Origin: Tropicimonas marinistellae
Lineage (GTDB): Bacteria > Pseudomonadota > Alphaproteobacteria > Rhodobacterales > Rhodobacteraceae
Length of the DNA stretch: 64,000 nucleotides
Direction: 5' to 3'
Assembly (NCBI RefSeq): GCF_001509585.1
Contig: NZ_LNCI01000003.1
Span: forward strand, 1 to 64,000
Position numbers and translations under genes: made by a program. Shown in pieces: positions 48,600-59,207 of the stretch. A model generated the notes under the pieces. It had not been told where the DNA came from and ran no database searches. It was given only the letters and a program-made list of their open reading frames with translations. Numbering within the stretch: position 1 is the first letter of the stretch; each line of letters begins with the position of its first letter.

Positions 48600-48763
48600 G
48601 AGGGTGACGTAGCGCGTAATCCGCGCAGGGAAAAGCGCGTGTGGCAAAGATGCGCGTCTGGCGATGGACGGTGCACGCGAGAGCAGGTAGGAAAAAGCAA
48701 TATTGGATATTTGCAAACTATGGTAAATCTGGCGGTATTTGAACGATAGAATAGGTGCTCAAA

Positions 48764-49177
48764 ATGAAATTGGTGCGAATGATTGCTGCCTTTTGTATTT
48801 TCGCGGCTTTTGCGTCGACGGTCGGCTCTGTCGATGCTCAGGAACGGGTTGGACCAAAGATCGTGGAATTCTCAGTTCATGGCCCGGGCAAAACCGTGAA
48901 GTACAAAATCAAGGTTCGGCAAATGAAACGTGCATTTGGCAAGAAGACCTATGTGGAGAGCGGATTGGCGACATATGAAGCTGTCGGCGCGAAGGGCGAC
49001 GCCGACATGGACTACGGTGGAATTCTTTGGAATTTGGTCGCTATTGAACGTGCGACAGGGTGCGCAGTGATCCGAGAGACAATTGTGAATGACCGAAATC
49101 GATCCTATGCGGCGGTGGATTGCGGGACGTCGCGTGATCGCATCGCCCTGCCGTTAATGATAACGGCCGGATCGTAA
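48764..49177 (+). CDS. Low-GC secreted hypothetical protein
   Basis: A 137-residue protein with a signal peptide (MIAAFCIFAAFASTVGSVDA) and a mature part rich in beta-like segments, with two cysteines (GCAVIRE and VDCGTS). Its GC content is clearly below that of its neighbours, suggesting recent acquisition. I do not recognise a family. The ATG at 48764 is preferred over the GTG at 48755. It lies alone between the att-like operon and metG. Confidence 0.7.
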   Translation: MKLVRMIAAFCIFAAFASTVGSVDAQERVGPKIVEFSVHGPGKTVKYKIKVRQMKRAFGKKTYVESGLATYEAVGAKGDADMDYGGILWNLVAIERATGCAVIRETIVNDRNRSYAAVDCGTSRDRIALPLMITAGS

Positions 49178-49249
49178 GTCGGCGGAAAACTCCCAAATGG
49201 GCGGCGGGGACCGGGTATTTCAATTCGCAGTCCGAAAGCCGTGCCGCCC

Positions 49250-50968
49250 TTACCCCCGCCCTCCCGCAAACCGCACTTCCCAGCCTTCCCGGTCCTCGTC
49301 GCCGATCTTGGCAAAGAGGGTATCTGGCACGGAGAAGCCGTGGCCCGCCTCCAGCACGGCGAGCGCGGCTTCCATGTCGGAGGGCCAGCCAGTGTCGTCG
49401 GTGCACATCGCCTCCAGCAGCGTGGCGGCGGCGCCGGGGATGAAGGGGGCGGAGAGGACGGCGTAGACGCGGATCAGGTTCAGCGCCAGGCGAATGTCGG
49501 CGGCCGCGCGCTCTGGGTCTGTCTTGAAGCTGGTCCAGGGCGCGGCGGTTTGCAGGAATTCGTTGCCCGCCACCCAGATCGCCCGCAGTTCGGCGGCCGC
49601 CTTGCGGACCTCGATGGCGTCCATGTGGCCCACGTAGGTCGCGAGGCGCGTGTTCAGCTCGCCGATGAGGCGCCGCCCGTCTTCGGTGATTTCCCCGCCC
49701 TCCGGCACTTCCTCGCCGAACTTCGAGCGGCAGAACTTGGTCACGCGGCTCACGAAATTGCCCAGCACGTCGGCAAGATCCTTGTTCACGCCGGTCTGGA
49801 ATTTCTCCCAGGTGAATTCGCTGTCGGAGCTTTCCGGCGCGTTGGAGAGCAGCCACCAGCGCCAGTAATCGGCCGGCAGGATCTCCAGCGCGTCGTCCTG
49901 AAAGATGCCGCGGCCCTGGCTGGTGGAGAACTGCCCGCCATCATAGTTCAGGTAGTTGAACGACTTGATGTAATCGACGAGCTTCCACGGGTCGCGGCTG
50001 CCGATCAGCGTCGAGGGAAAGGTCAGGGTGTGGAATGGCACGTTATCCTTGCCCATGAATTGCACATAGCGCACGTCCTCCGCGCCCGCGTCGGTGCGCC
50101 ACCAGCGCCACCAGTCCTCCTCGTCCTTGCCCTGTGCCTCTGCCCATTCGGCGGCGCAGGCGATGTATTCGATGGGCGCGTCGAACCAGACGTAGAAGAC
50201 CTTGCCCTCCATGCCCGGCCAGCTCTCGTCGCCCTTTTTTACCGGGATGCCCCAGTCCAGATCACGGGTGATGCCGCGATCCTGCAACCCGTCGCCATCG
50301 TGCAGCCATTTCTTGGCGATGGAGGTCGTCAGAACGGGCCAGTCGGCCTTGCTGTCGATCCAGCTGTCGATATCGTCTTTTAGCGCAGATTGGCGCAGGA
50401 AAAGGTGCTTGGTTTCGCGCACCTCCAGATCCGTCGCACCGGAAATGGCCGAGCGCGGCTCCAGCAGGTCCGTTGGGTCGAGCTGCTTGGTGCAGTTCTC
50501 GCACTGGTCGCCACGGGCGCGGTCGTAGCCGCAATTGGGGCAGGTGCCCTCGATGTAGCGGTCCGGCAGGAACCGGCCATCGGCGGGCGAGTAGACCATC
50601 TTCTCGGAGACTTCGGAGATGTATCCGTTCTCGGCCAGCCGGCCCGCGAAATACTGCGTCAGCCGGTGGTTCTGTGGCGACGAGGACCGGCCGAAATGGT
50701 CGAAGGAGAGCCCGAAGCCGGCGGCGAGCCGGGCCTGGGTCCTGTGCATCTGGCTGCAATAGGCGTCCACCGGCATGTCGGCCTTGGCCGCGGCCAGCTC
50801 GGCGGGCGTGCCGTGTTCGTCGGTGGCGCACAGGAACAGGACTTCGTGACCGCGGGCGCGGCAGTAGCGGGCGTAGAGGTCCGCCGGCAACTGGCTGCCC
50901 ACCAGATTGCCCAGGTGCTTGATGCCGTTAATGTAGGGAAGGGCTGAGGTGATGAGAATGCGCGACAT
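49250..50968 (-). CDS. metG: Methionyl-tRNA synthetase
   Basis: A 572-residue class I synthetase. The HIGH-type motif is [11 protein letters not shown] near residue 11, a zinc-knuckle pair CPNC...CENC lies at about 143-160, and the KMSKS-equivalent is QFSTSQ, where many relatives have Lys first. The anticodon-binding helical domain follows ([22 protein letters not shown] onward), with no C-terminal dimerisation domain. The GGAGCAG site precedes the ATG. Confidence 0.95.
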   Translation of the reverse strand: MSRILITSALPYINGIKHLGNLVGSQLPADLYARYCRARGHEVLFLCATDEHGTPAELAAAKADMPVDAYCSQMHRTQARLAAGFGLSFDHFGRSSSPQNHRLTQYFAGRLAENGYISEVSEKMVYSPADGRFLPDRYIEGTCPNCGYDRARGDQCENCTKQLDPTDLLEPRSAISGATDLEVRETKHLFLRQSALKDDIDSWIDSKADWPVLTTSIAKKWLHDGDGLQDRGITRDLDWGIPVKKGDESWPGMEGKVFYVWFDAPIEYIACAAEWAEAQGKDEEDWWRWWRTDAGAEDVRYVQFMGKDNVPFHTLTFPSTLIGSRDPWKLVDYIKSFNYLNYDGGQFSTSQGRGIFQDDALEILPADYWRWWLLSNAPESSDSEFTWEKFQTGVNKDLADVLGNFVSRVTKFCRSKFGEEVPEGGEITEDGRRLIGELNTRLATYVGHMDAIEVRKAAAELRAIWVAGNEFLQTAAPWTSFKTDPERAAADIRLALNLIRVYAVLSAPFIPGAAATLLEAMCTDDTGWPSDMEAALAVLEAGHGFSVPDTLFAKIGDEDREGWEVRFAGGRG

Positions 50969-51141
50969 GCGAGGGCTGCTCCGTTTCCGACGCAGGAGCC
51001 TTTAGCCGATGCATCGCGCGAGCGCCACTCTCCTGTGGCACTTGCGGCGCGGACCGGTGCACGCATGACCGGGGCATGCCCGCAGGCGACTACCTATGAT
51101 TGGCCTGCTTTCGTCCACGGGATGCGATGTGCTCGGTCCCG

Positions 51142-51888
51142 CTAGTCGCAGTCGCAGCCGTCACCGCCCATTTCCGGCAGCATCTCTAGAATCGAGATCA
51201 CGCCGGCCGCGTTCAGATCGATACTGCCCTCTACGACAAACCCAAGGTGCCCTTCGCCGAAGTCCCGGAAGCCGCCGCGGCTCACATGTGCATCGAGCGC
51301 CAGTAGCGGGTCAGGCATATCGAAGCACATATCCTTGTCGACGAGTTCCGCATTGAGTGCCTCGCGCACGCGGGTGGAAATGCGTTCGGTCAGGTTGAGC
51401 AGGTTCATCACGCCGCCGGCCAACCCGCTTGGCTCGATTGTCAGCTCTTCCAGCTGGGCATACAGGCAATTGTCGACAATCTGTCCATCCAGCAATGCGT
51501 CAACGGCGGTGATATTGCTGATCGTGCGCTTGCGGCTGTCGAAGTCGTTGGCGGCATTGCATTTGTACCGGATGAGTTGGACCCGGCCGAGCAGACGGAT
51601 GTGGTCGTTTTCCGAGCGTGCCTTGTCGAGTTGCAAACCGATTCGTTGTTCGCATTCCTCCTGGATGACACCGGACAACAGGCCCGGCAGGTTCACCTGT
51701 ATCGCGCGGAGATTGCCTGCCACCTTGACGTCGATCCGCGTTCGGCTGGCCGGTTCGAGGTAGACCTCCATGAAGATCGGCAGCCGATGCCCATTGATAT
51801 CGACACGCTCCGTGAAGGTCAGCGGCTCGGAGGCGGGCAAAACACACGGCCAGAGTGCCAGCAAAGCGGTGATAACGGCGTGCTTCAT
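51142..51888 (-). CDS. Secreted hypothetical protein
   Basis: A 248-residue protein with a signal peptide (MKHAVITALLALWPCVLPAS). The mature part has several cysteines (EECEQRIG, YKCNAAND, DNCLYAQ, DMCFDMP) that could form disulfides, and it ends GGDGCDCD. I do not recognise a family. The ATG at 51888 follows AAGGGAG. It is 50 bases downstream of the leftward MFS gene and may be co-transcribed with it. Confidence 0.78.
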   Translation of the reverse strand: MKHAVITALLALWPCVLPASEPLTFTERVDINGHRLPIFMEVYLEPASRTRIDVKVAGNLRAIQVNLPGLLSGVIQEECEQRIGLQLDKARSENDHIRLLGRVQLIRYKCNAANDFDSRKRTISNITAVDALLDGQIVDNCLYAQLEELTIEPSGLAGGVMNLLNLTERISTRVREALNAELVDKDMCFDMPDPLLALDAHVSRGGFRDFGEGHLGFVVEGSIDLNAAGVISILEMLPEMGGDGCDCD

Positions 51889-51938
51889 GGCGACTCCCTT
51901 GAGAACCCTGTCCAGAATGAAAACACGACGCTACCGCG

Positions 51939-53195
51939 TCAACGGTCGCCGTTCGCGTCGGCAGGTTTTCTGTCGCGCGCGTCGCGGCTGCCGCGCAGCA
52001 ACCGGCCGATGGTAAAGGACGTGCGCGGTGCATAGACATACGGTGTACGCTCCGAGACGGTAGGCCGGGCGGTCATCCGGTAGAGGCCGACGATAGCCAG
52101 GATCGCATGGGCCGTCGCGATCAGGACAAAGAGCGCGGCCGGTCCGAAACGCGCGATGAGCGTTGACGCTAGGAGCGGCGCCCCTATGGCACCGACCGCG
52201 AAGAAGAACATCAACGCGGCAGATAATTCGACACGCTCGCGGCTTTCGGCGAAGTCATGGGCATGTGCAACCGCGACGGAGTATACCGGGAATGTGGTAA
52301 GGCCGAATATCACCGCGTTGGCGAAGACAACCGCACTATTTGCGGCGCCGATGGAGAGTGTTGCCGCGCAACTTGCCACGGAGGCGAGAGAGAGCCCCAG
52401 GAGAACCCAGCGGCGGTCATACTTGTCTGCCAACCATCCAATCGGCACCTGTGCCATGGCGCCTCCAAGCACCCAGGCTGCGAGAAACCAGGCAATCTGG
52501 TTTGTACTCAAGCCGACTTCCTGCCCGTAAATCGGTCCGACCATGCGGAACGCGGCCGACGAGATCGCGGCCACGACGACGGCGGCGGCAGCCAGCGGCG
52601 AGCGGCGAAAGGCGAGTTCGGGCCGCAAGCGGGGCGCGGCTGGCGTTTTCGGCTGGCGCACGGTTGTAAGCGCTATCGGCAGGAGTGCTGCGCAACAGAG
52701 AATTGCCAGAAGGTTGTACGAGACGTAATTCGCCGGCTCCAGTACGCCGATCAGGAGTTGTGCGCCGATGGCCGCAGTCAGGTCCACGCCGCGGTAGTAG
52801 CCCATGACGCGCCCCCGAATCGAGTTGCGTAGTTTCGCCTGTAGCCAAGCCTCGATTACCGTGTAGCACCCGGCGACACAGAGGCCCGTGGCGGTGCGCA
52901 TTGCGGCCCAGGCCCAGGGATCGACGATCATCATGTGGGAGATGAGGCCGATCGCACCGGTCGCAGTGAAAGCGGCGAAAGCGCGGGAATGGCCAACCGA
53001 TCCCATAAGCCGCGGCGCCCACCAGCACCCAACAAAGAAGCCAAGGAAATGGGCCGACCCCAACAGCCCGACCTGCGATTTGGTGAAGCCCAGCTCAAGA
53101 CCTGAAAGGGCGTCAAGCGGACCCACGCCGCCGGAAGATAGTTGTAGCAGCAGGACAGAAAGCAGAAGGGCTGCAAAGGAGATCAGGAGGCGCAT
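51939..53195 (-). CDS. MFS transporter, YcaD-like
   Basis: A 418-residue twelve-helix major facilitator protein. The region GCWWAPRLMGSVGHSRAFA after helix 2 and GWLADKYDRRWVL in the second half match the conserved MFS loop pattern; the overall style (GLCVAGCYTVIEAWLQAKL) fits the YcaD/DUF894-like group annotated as drug or metabolite exporters. The C-terminal cytoplasmic tail of about 35 residues is basic. The substrate is unknown. The 294-base gap upstream (53196-53489) shows no gene. Confidence 0.9.
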   Translation of the reverse strand: MRLLISFAALLLSVLLLQLSSGGVGPLDALSGLELGFTKSQVGLLGSAHFLGFFVGCWWAPRLMGSVGHSRAFAAFTATGAIGLISHMMIVDPWAWAAMRTATGLCVAGCYTVIEAWLQAKLRNSIRGRVMGYYRGVDLTAAIGAQLLIGVLEPANYVSYNLLAILCCAALLPIALTTVRQPKTPAAPRLRPELAFRRSPLAAAAVVVAAISSAAFRMVGPIYGQEVGLSTNQIAWFLAAWVLGGAMAQVPIGWLADKYDRRWVLLGLSLASVASCAATLSIGAANSAVVFANAVIFGLTTFPVYSVAVAHAHDFAESRERVELSAALMFFFAVGAIGAPLLASTLIARFGPAALFVLIATAHAILAIVGLYRMTARPTVSERTPYVYAPRTSFTIGRLLRGSRDARDRKPADANGDR

Positions 53196-53489
53196 GAGAC
53201 GGGTCCGTACGGGTCACCGCCGGGCGTGAAACGGAGACGCTGTTGCGTCTGGCCCGTTCGCGACGCCCGAGGTCGTTCCCGGGCCTGATCGCTCTATGCA
53301 GTCATATCCGCGAGAATCTGTTGAAGGCGGGGGACAATGACCACGTCTCCCGACATCTGACTTGCCAGGCGGCACGAAATACGAACCCGGTTCATTCCAC
53401 TCCCTAGGAACAATGCGCCCAGTCCGCTTCTCCGGGCGCTCGGAATTCGCAGACTGAAGGAAGCGTCGCGCGACGCGGTTTACCCACGT

Positions 53490-54152
53490 TCACCGGTCAG
53501 CGGTCGCAGATGCGAGGCGCCACTCTCCGTCCCGGAACTCAAGATACCTGGTGTTCGCCTGACGCTGCCGTTTCTTCAGCAGGTCGTTGTAAACGAGGCC
53601 GCAGGCTGCACCCACGGCGGCAGCCGGCGGGGCCGCGGCGCCGGCGACAAGCATTAGATTGTAGCATCCACCAAGCATTCCGACGGACTCGACCGAACGG
53701 TTGACCTCGTGTGCCGGCAGTCCGGCATTCGTCAGGAGTTGTTTTCCCGCGCATTTCAGACCGAGCATGGCAACAGGCGCGGCCGGTCCGAAGGAGGCAT
53801 AGGCAGGGTTGAGTTCCGTCAGACCGCTCGCCGCCGCAAGTGCGGAAGCGCCGGCATCGGAAAAATCGCCGATCCCGAGCCGCGCGCCCGCAGCCGGTTT
53901 CGTGCCGTTCTGGCCGGAGGTGCAAGGCGTGCGCGCCTTTTTACCGTCCGCGTCTTCAGGAGCACGTGTCTGCGCCTGCGTGCAGCGTTGGCCGGGCGGA
54001 AGGTACTCCTGATGTGGTGCGGGGGCCGCCGCCTCGATCCGCGATGTAGATCGCGAAACGGACGTATCGGCGTCAGGGGCAGCGCAGGCAACCAGCGACA
54101 GGAGGGGAACGGCGAGAGCGGACAGTTTCGCAAGAGTCTTTCCGGGCAGCAT
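53490..54152 (-). CDS. Lipoprotein of unknown function
   Basis: A 220-residue lipoprotein with lipobox LVAC after a short hydrophobic signal, then a low-complexity Ala/Pro/Thr region with paired cysteines (QRCTQAQ and TPCTSGQ). A second half contains a hydrophobic Ala/Gly stretch (GCYNLMLVAGAAAPPAAAVGAACGLVYN) that may insert in the membrane, and a basic end. I do not recognise a family. The ATG at 54152 has GGAG 8 bases upstream; an in-frame GTG lies 3 codons earlier. Confidence 0.75.
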   Translation of the reverse strand: MLPGKTLAKLSALAVPLLSLVACAAPDADTSVSRSTSRIEAAAPAPHQEYLPPGQRCTQAQTRAPEDADGKKARTPCTSGQNGTKPAAGARLGIGDFSDAGASALAAASGLTELNPAYASFGPAAPVAMLGLKCAGKQLLTNAGLPAHEVNRSVESVGMLGGCYNLMLVAGAAAPPAAAVGAACGLVYNDLLKKRQRQANTRYLEFRDGEWRLASATADR

Positions 54153-54252
54153 CGACGGCACTCCTCTGGCAATGGCGCTGAGGCGCGTTCTAGGCGATGC
54201 GGCCTAACGGCCGATTAAACGCAGGGCGTCCGACATGGCATTCACAAATGGG

Positions 54253-54278
54253 AACGGCGGCCCGGATGGACCGCCGTT
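54253..54278. terminator. Hairpin downstream of the xyl operon
   Basis: AACGGCGG (54253-54260) pairs perfectly with CCGCCGTT (54271-54278) across a 10-base loop, 25 bases past the xylA stop. It probably ends the leftward xyl transcript. Confidence 0.6.
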
Positions 54279-54302
54279 TTACCCGCGAATGGAGATTTGG
54301 CG

Positions 54303-55610
54303 TCAGACGAAGCGATTGACGTAGTTTTCCAGGATTTCCTGGCGCCCGGAACGCGGCTCCGGGTTGAGGCCTTCGTCCAGAACACGTTGCGCGATCCCGT
54401 CGAGCGTACCGCTCTCGAGCATCGCCTTGTTCTCGGGCTTGTCCCACCCCGCGTAGCGTGCGGCACGCGCGGTCTCCAATCCGCCATCTTCCAGCATCGC
54501 CGCGGCTGCCTTGAGTCCACGGGCGCAAACATCCATTGCGCCCACATGCCCGGCGATCAGATCAGCAGCGTCGAGCGATTGCCGCCTTAGTTTGGAGTCG
54601 AAGTTGGTGCCTCCAGTTGTGAAACCGCCCGTCTTCAGGATCTCGTAATAGGCCAGCGCCACTTCCGGCACGTTGTTGGGGAACTGGTCGGTATCCCAGC
54701 CGGATTGGTAGTCGTTACGGTTCATGTCGATGGAGCCGAGAATGCCGAATGCCGCCGCCATGGCCAGCTCGTGCTCGAAGCTGTGGCCGGCGAGAATTGC
54801 GTGGCCTTGCTCGATATTCATCGCCACTTCGCCCTCAAGGTCGAACTCCTTGATGAAGGAATAGACCGTGTTGACGTCGTAGTCATACTGGTGCTTCGAT
54901 GGCTCCTGCGGTTTCGGTTCGATCAGGATCGTGCCCTCGAAGCCGATCTTCTTCTTGTAGTCGACAACCATCTGCAAGAAGCGGCCGGCCTGCTGGCGCT
55001 CCTTCACAAGATCGGTGTTGAGCAGCGTCTCGTAGCCTTCGCGCCCGCCCCAGAGCACATAGTTCTGACCGCCAAGCTTCATGGTGGCGTCCATGCATTC
55101 CTTCACTGTCGCTGCGCACCAGGCAAAGACGTCCGGATCCGGGTTGGTGGCTGCTCCGGACATGAAGCGTCGGTGGGTGAACATGTTGGCCGTGCCCCAG
55201 AGGAGCTTCGTCTTGCGGCTCTCCATCTTCCCGGCGATATAGTCGACGATCTCTTCGAGATTGCGCTTGTACTCGGCAAAGCTGTCGCCGCCCGGGCAGA
55301 CATCCGCATCGTGGAAGCAGAAGAATGGCTGGCCGAGAATGTCGAACATCTCGAAGGCCGCATCTGCCTTTATCTTTGCCGTATCCATCCTGTCCTGCGG
55401 ATACCAGGGGCGTTCGAAGGTGCGCCCGCCAAATGGGTCGCCGCCTTCCCATGCGAAACTGTGCCAATAGGCGACGGCAAAACGAAGCTGCTCCTCCATC
55501 CGCTTGCCCATGACGATTTCGTCGGGGTCGTAGTGGCGGTAGGCGAGTTGATCGGCCCCGGCATCCGGATCGAATTTGACCGGCGCGATGCCGTCGAAGA
55601 AGTTTGTCAT
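54303..55610 (-). CDS. xylA: Xylose isomerase
   Basis: A 435-residue TIM-barrel isomerase converting D-xylose to D-xylulose, using two divalent metals. Class II-type motifs are seen: [13 protein letters not shown] with the catalytic His, [34 protein letters not shown], and [16 protein letters not shown] near the second metal site. Length is standard. The ATG at 55610 overlaps the xylB stop (ATGA); the long frame running on to 56195 is antisense-like sequence over xylB. It is the last gene of xylF-xylH-xylG-xylB-xylA. Confidence 0.96.
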   Translation of the reverse strand: MTNFFDGIAPVKFDPDAGADQLAYRHYDPDEIVMGKRMEEQLRFAVAYWHSFAWEGGDPFGGRTFERPWYPQDRMDTAKIKADAAFEMFDILGQPFFCFHDADVCPGGDSFAEYKRNLEEIVDYIAGKMESRKTKLLWGTANMFTHRRFMSGAATNPDPDVFAWCAATVKECMDATMKLGGQNYVLWGGREGYETLLNTDLVKERQQAGRFLQMVVDYKKKIGFEGTILIEPKPQEPSKHQYDYDVNTVYSFIKEFDLEGEVAMNIEQGHAILAGHSFEHELAMAAAFGILGSIDMNRNDYQSGWDTDQFPNNVPEVALAYYEILKTGGFTTGGTNFDSKLRRQSLDAADLIAGHVGAMDVCARGLKAAAAMLEDGGLETARAARYAGWDKPENKAMLESGTLDGIAQRVLDEGLNPEPRSGRQEILENYVNRFV

Positions 55611-57046
55611 GAGAGACCTCTGAGGGCTTGATAGGTTTGCCGATAGCGCTGTTGCGCCTCGGCGAAGGCGGCCGTCAGGTCTTTGACTGGCTCGACGACC
55701 TTTGAAATCTCCGGGATGCCCGCAATCTCGGCGCCGGAACCGGTGGCCGCCATCAGTGCCAGCCGCGCCGCGCCGAAGGCACCGCCGAAATCGCCGGCGA
55801 CCGGCACCTGAACCGGCATGTCGAGGGCCGTCGCGATAGCTTGCAGCCAATAGTCCGAGCGGGACCCGCCGCCCACGGCGATCAGCCGGTCGAACCTGGT
55901 GCCGGTGGAAGCCAACGCGTCGTAGCTGTCGCGCACGGCGAAGGTCACGCCTTCCAGCACGGCGGCCGTGCCCGCAGCGCGGTCCGTGGCGTGCTCCAGC
56001 CCTGTAAGGCTGCCGCGTATCTGCGCATCGTTGTGCGGCGTTCGCTCGCCGCCGAGATAGGGCAGGAACATCGTGCGGCCGGGCGCACGCAGCGCCTCGA
56101 GTTCGCCGGTGAGCGTCGCAGCGTCCGAACCGACGAGTGCGGCGTACCAATTCAGCGAGTCGGTCGCGGCCAGGAATACGCCCATCTGGTGCCACGTTCC
56201 CGGGAGAGCATGGCAGAAGGTGTGAACCGCAGTCGCGGCATCGGGCTGATAGGCGTCCGACGCCGCAAAGAGCACGCCGGACGTGCCGAGCGAGATGAAG
56301 GCATCGCCGGCATTGACCACACCCACGCCCACGGCCGAGGCGGCATTGTCGCCGCCGCCACCAGCGACCACCACGCCTTGCGGCAGGCCCCAGCGATCGG
56401 CCAGTTCCTTGCGCAGAGTGCCCGAAACCTCGGAACCTTCGACGAGCCGCGGCATATGTTCCCGGCTGAGATCGGACCCCGCAAGAAGCGCATCCGACCA
56501 GTCCCGCGCGCCGGTGTCGAGCCAGCTTGTGCCCGCCGCATCCGACATCTCCGAAACGGCCTCACCCGTCAGCCACAGTCGCAGGTAGTCCTTGGGCAGC
56601 AAGACTTTTGCAACTTTTTCAAAGATTTCCGGCTCGTTGTTCTGAACCCACATCACCTTGGGCGCGGTGAAGCCCGGAAAGACGATATTGCCGGTGATCT
56701 CGCGCCAGGACGGGGCCAAATCGAGCGCGGCTGCCTCCTCGAAGGAGCGCGTATCGTTCCACAGCATGCAGGGACGCAGGACGTTCTCTGCGGCATCAAG
56801 GAGCGTTGCGCCATGCATCTGCCCACTCAGGCCGATCCCGCGAACGCCGGACAGCGGGGCCGCGGCGGCCAGCCCGTCCATCGCGGCGGAGGCCGCCGCC
56901 AGCCAGTCGGCCGGCGATTGCTCCGACCATCCCGGATGTGGGCGCGAGACGGTGAGCGGGGCAGTGGCTTCGGCAACGACGCCCTGCGTCTCGTCGATCA
57001 GGAGCGCCTTGAGACCCGAGGTCCCCAGATCGAGACCGATGAACAT
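55607..57046 (-). CDS. xylB: Xylulokinase
   Basis: A 479-residue FGGY-family kinase phosphorylating D-xylulose to xylulose-5-phosphate. The N-terminal ATP-binding motif [17 protein letters not shown], the substrate region [11 protein letters not shown], the second-domain [10 protein letters not shown] and [13 protein letters not shown] are visible. The ATG at 57046 shares one base with the upstream stop (TGATG); an in-frame GTG one codon earlier is possible. Confidence 0.95.
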   Translation of the reverse strand: MFIGLDLGTSGLKALLIDETQGVVAEATAPLTVSRPHPGWSEQSPADWLAAASAAMDGLAAAAPLSGVRGIGLSGQMHGATLLDAAENVLRPCMLWNDTRSFEEAAALDLAPSWREITGNIVFPGFTAPKVMWVQNNEPEIFEKVAKVLLPKDYLRLWLTGEAVSEMSDAAGTSWLDTGARDWSDALLAGSDLSREHMPRLVEGSEVSGTLRKELADRWGLPQGVVVAGGGGDNAASAVGVGVVNAGDAFISLGTSGVLFAASDAYQPDAATAVHTFCHALPGTWHQMGVFLAATDSLNWYAALVGSDAATLTGELEALRAPGRTMFLPYLGGERTPHNDAQIRGSLTGLEHATDRAAGTAAVLEGVTFAVRDSYDALASTGTRFDRLIAVGGGSRSDYWLQAIATALDMPVQVPVAGDFGGAFGAARLALMAATGSGAEIAGIPEISKVVEPVKDLTAAFAEAQQRYRQTYQALRGLS

Positions 57047-57819
57047 CACGCCAGTCCTTTCTCCGGTTTCTTGCCGAGGATGATCATCCCGAGGATGTCG
57101 TCCTCGGAGACCTCATCGACCTTGACGGTGCCCACTAGCCGGCCGTTCTTCATCACCGAGGCCCGATCGCAGAGCGCTTTCACCTGGTGGATGTCGTGGT
57201 CGATCAGGAAGATGCCCAGGCCCTGCGCCTTCAACTCGTCGATCAGCTTTGCGACCATGGCCGTTTCCTCGACGCCGAGTGCGGCGGTAGGTTCGTCCAT
57301 GATCAGGATCTTGGCGTTGAAATAGACGGCGCGAGAGATGGCAACCGATTGGCGTTGTCCGCCCGAAAGCCCAGCGACCGGTGTGTGGAAGCGTTGGAAG
57401 TTGGGGTTGAGACGCGCCATGATTCTGCGCGTCTCAGCTTCCATTTTGGCATCGTCGACGAGCCCCGTGGACGTCACAAGCTCGCGGCCGAGGAACAGGT
57501 TCGACGCGGCGTCCAGGTTATCGGCCAGTGCGAGGTACTGATAGATCGTCTCGATCCGGTAGTTCCGCGCATCCCGAGGGTTGTGGATATGGGCTTCCTC
57601 GCCATTGACGAATATCTGCCCGCCGTCGCGCGGAAGCGCGCCGGAGAGCATTTTCATCAGCACCGACTTGCCGGCGCCGTTGTGGCCGAGAACGCCGACA
57701 ACCTCGCCGGGGTAGAGGTTTAGCGTGACCCCATCCACGGCGTGAATGCCGCCGAAGGACTTGCGCATGTCGCGCATCTCGACAAGAGGGGTGCCGCGGT
57801 CCGTTGCATCAAGTGGCAT
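57046..57819 (-). CDS. xylG: Xylose ABC transporter ATP-binding protein (single domain)
   Basis: A 257-residue ATPase of the sugar ABC importer family with Walker A GHNGAGKS, signature LSGGQRQS and Walker [13 protein letters not shown]. Enteric XylG has two ATPase domains in about 500 residues; this one has a single domain and probably works as a homodimer, as in FrcA-type systems. It starts 3 bases after the xylH stop, with GGGAGACTGACCC as ribosome site. Confidence 0.92.
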   Translation of the reverse strand: MPLDATDRGTPLVEMRDMRKSFGGIHAVDGVTLNLYPGEVVGVLGHNGAGKSVLMKMLSGALPRDGGQIFVNGEEAHIHNPRDARNYRIETIYQYLALADNLDAASNLFLGRELVTSTGLVDDAKMEAETRRIMARLNPNFQRFHTPVAGLSGGQRQSVAISRAVYFNAKILIMDEPTAALGVEETAMVAKLIDELKAQGLGIFLIDHDIHQVKALCDRASVMKNGRLVGTVKVDEVSEDDILGMIILGKKPEKGLA

Positions 57820-57822
57820 GGG

Positions 57823-59121
57823 TCAGTCTCCCGTCCGCTTGCGGTAAAGAATGTCGACGTAGACGGCGAGCACGAGCACGATGCCGACGACGATGTTCTG
57901 ATAGGGTGCTTCGACACCGACCATCGCCATGCCCGATTGCAGGGACTGCATGATCAACGCGCCGAGGATGGCGCCGTAGATCGTCCCGATGCCGCCGGAG
58001 AGCGCCGTGCCCCCGATGACGGCTGCGGCGATGACGCGCAATTCGTCCAACGTGCCGATATCGTTGGAGTGGAAGTTGAGACGCGCCGAGGCGACGACGG
58101 CCGAAAGCGCGCAGAGGAATCCGACGATGGCGAAGACCTTCACCGTGAGGAGCCGGATGTTGATGCCGGCCAGCTCGGTTGCCTCCGGGTTGCCGCCGGT
58201 CGCAAATATGTACCGACCGAGGCGCGTACGTTGCGCGACGACTGTCATGATCACGGCCACGGCGATCAACAGCAGCACGGAGTAGGGCACGCCGTAACCT
58301 GCGGTGTAGCCTTCGGGCATGGTTTCCCCGCGGGCCTCGAAGATGCGCTGTAGGCGTCGGGTGGGTATCTCGTAGGAATTCAAAATCCAGACGAATCCCA
58401 GGATTGCCACGACCGCGATACCGCCGATCACCAGTTCTGCCCAGATGGGTTTCACGGGGAAGTCATGACGGAGCTTGTTCCGGCGCGCGTTGACCAGCAG
58501 CAGAATGGTCACGGCGACTGCGATCAGGCCGAGAATCCAGCTTGCGGACTCGCCCAGGGTGCCGTCGATGCCACCAAGCGCGACGAAGTTCCCGTCGAGC
58601 GGCCCGATGGTTTGCCCTCGCGACAGGTGCCAGGCCACGTTTCGCCAGACAAAGAGGCCGCCGAGGGTGACGATAAAGGCGGGAATTGTCAGGTACCCGA
58701 TCAGCCATCCGTGGAAGGCGCCGATTGCGATGCCGACGACCATGCCCACCAGAATTGCAATCGGTGCGATGAGTGGCGACCCGAGTTCGAGGCCGAGCCA
58801 TTGTGGCAGAGCGACTGTCTGTGTCATCGCCATGAAGGCGGAACAAGTCGCCAGCAATGCGCCGACGCTCAGATCGATGTGTCGGGTTACGATAACGAAC
58901 ACCATGCCCGTGGCCATGATGGCGACCGAGACGGTCTGAATCGTCAGGTTGAATAGGTTGCGGGGGGTCAGGAACCGGCCGCCCGTCCAGATATCGAAGA
59001 CGATGCAAATCACCACGAATGCCCCGATCATGCCGAGCAGTCGGGTGTCGATTTCCATTGTGTCCAGGATGTTCCGGCGGGTTTTTGTCGGCAGGTCGCG
59101 GGATTCCGTGCTGTCAGCCAT
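57823..59121 (-). CDS. xylH: Xylose ABC transporter permease
   Basis: A 432-residue inner-membrane permease with about ten or more helices, the channel of the xylose importer. Family features are GMVFVIVTRHIDLSVGALLA near the first third and ATGGNPEATELAGINIRLLTV in the last third, plus GGTALSGGIGTIYGA near the end. The ATG at 59121 follows CGGAGAG. It is separated from xylF by a stem-loop. Confidence 0.93.
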   Translation of the reverse strand: MADSTESRDLPTKTRRNILDTMEIDTRLLGMIGAFVVICIVFDIWTGGRFLTPRNLFNLTIQTVSVAIMATGMVFVIVTRHIDLSVGALLATCSAFMAMTQTVALPQWLGLELGSPLIAPIAILVGMVVGIAIGAFHGWLIGYLTIPAFIVTLGGLFVWRNVAWHLSRGQTIGPLDGNFVALGGIDGTLGESASWILGLIAVAVTILLLVNARRNKLRHDFPVKPIWAELVIGGIAVVAILGFVWILNSYEIPTRRLQRIFEARGETMPEGYTAGYGVPYSVLLLIAVAVIMTVVAQRTRLGRYIFATGGNPEATELAGINIRLLTVKVFAIVGFLCALSAVVASARLNFHSNDIGTLDELRVIAAAVIGGTALSGGIGTIYGAILGALIMQSLQSGMAMVGVEAPYQNIVVGIVLVLAVYVDILYRKRTGD

Positions 59122-59150
59122 TTGGCGCTCTCCGGGATGCGCGTTCTGTG

Positions 59151-59179
59151 TGCTCCCGCCGGTGTGACCGGCAGGAGCA
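59151..59179 (-). promoter_or_regulatory. Intercistronic stem-loop between xylF and xylH
   Basis: TGCTCCCGCCGG (59151-59162) pairs with CCGGCAGGAGCA (59168-59179) over a 5-base loop with one mismatch. It lies just past the xylF stop and is likely to raise xylF mRNA relative to the rest of the operon, by 3'-end protection or partial termination. Confidence 0.65.
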
Positions 59180-59207
59180 TTTGTTGTTGTTCGGGGTGAG
59201 AACGACC

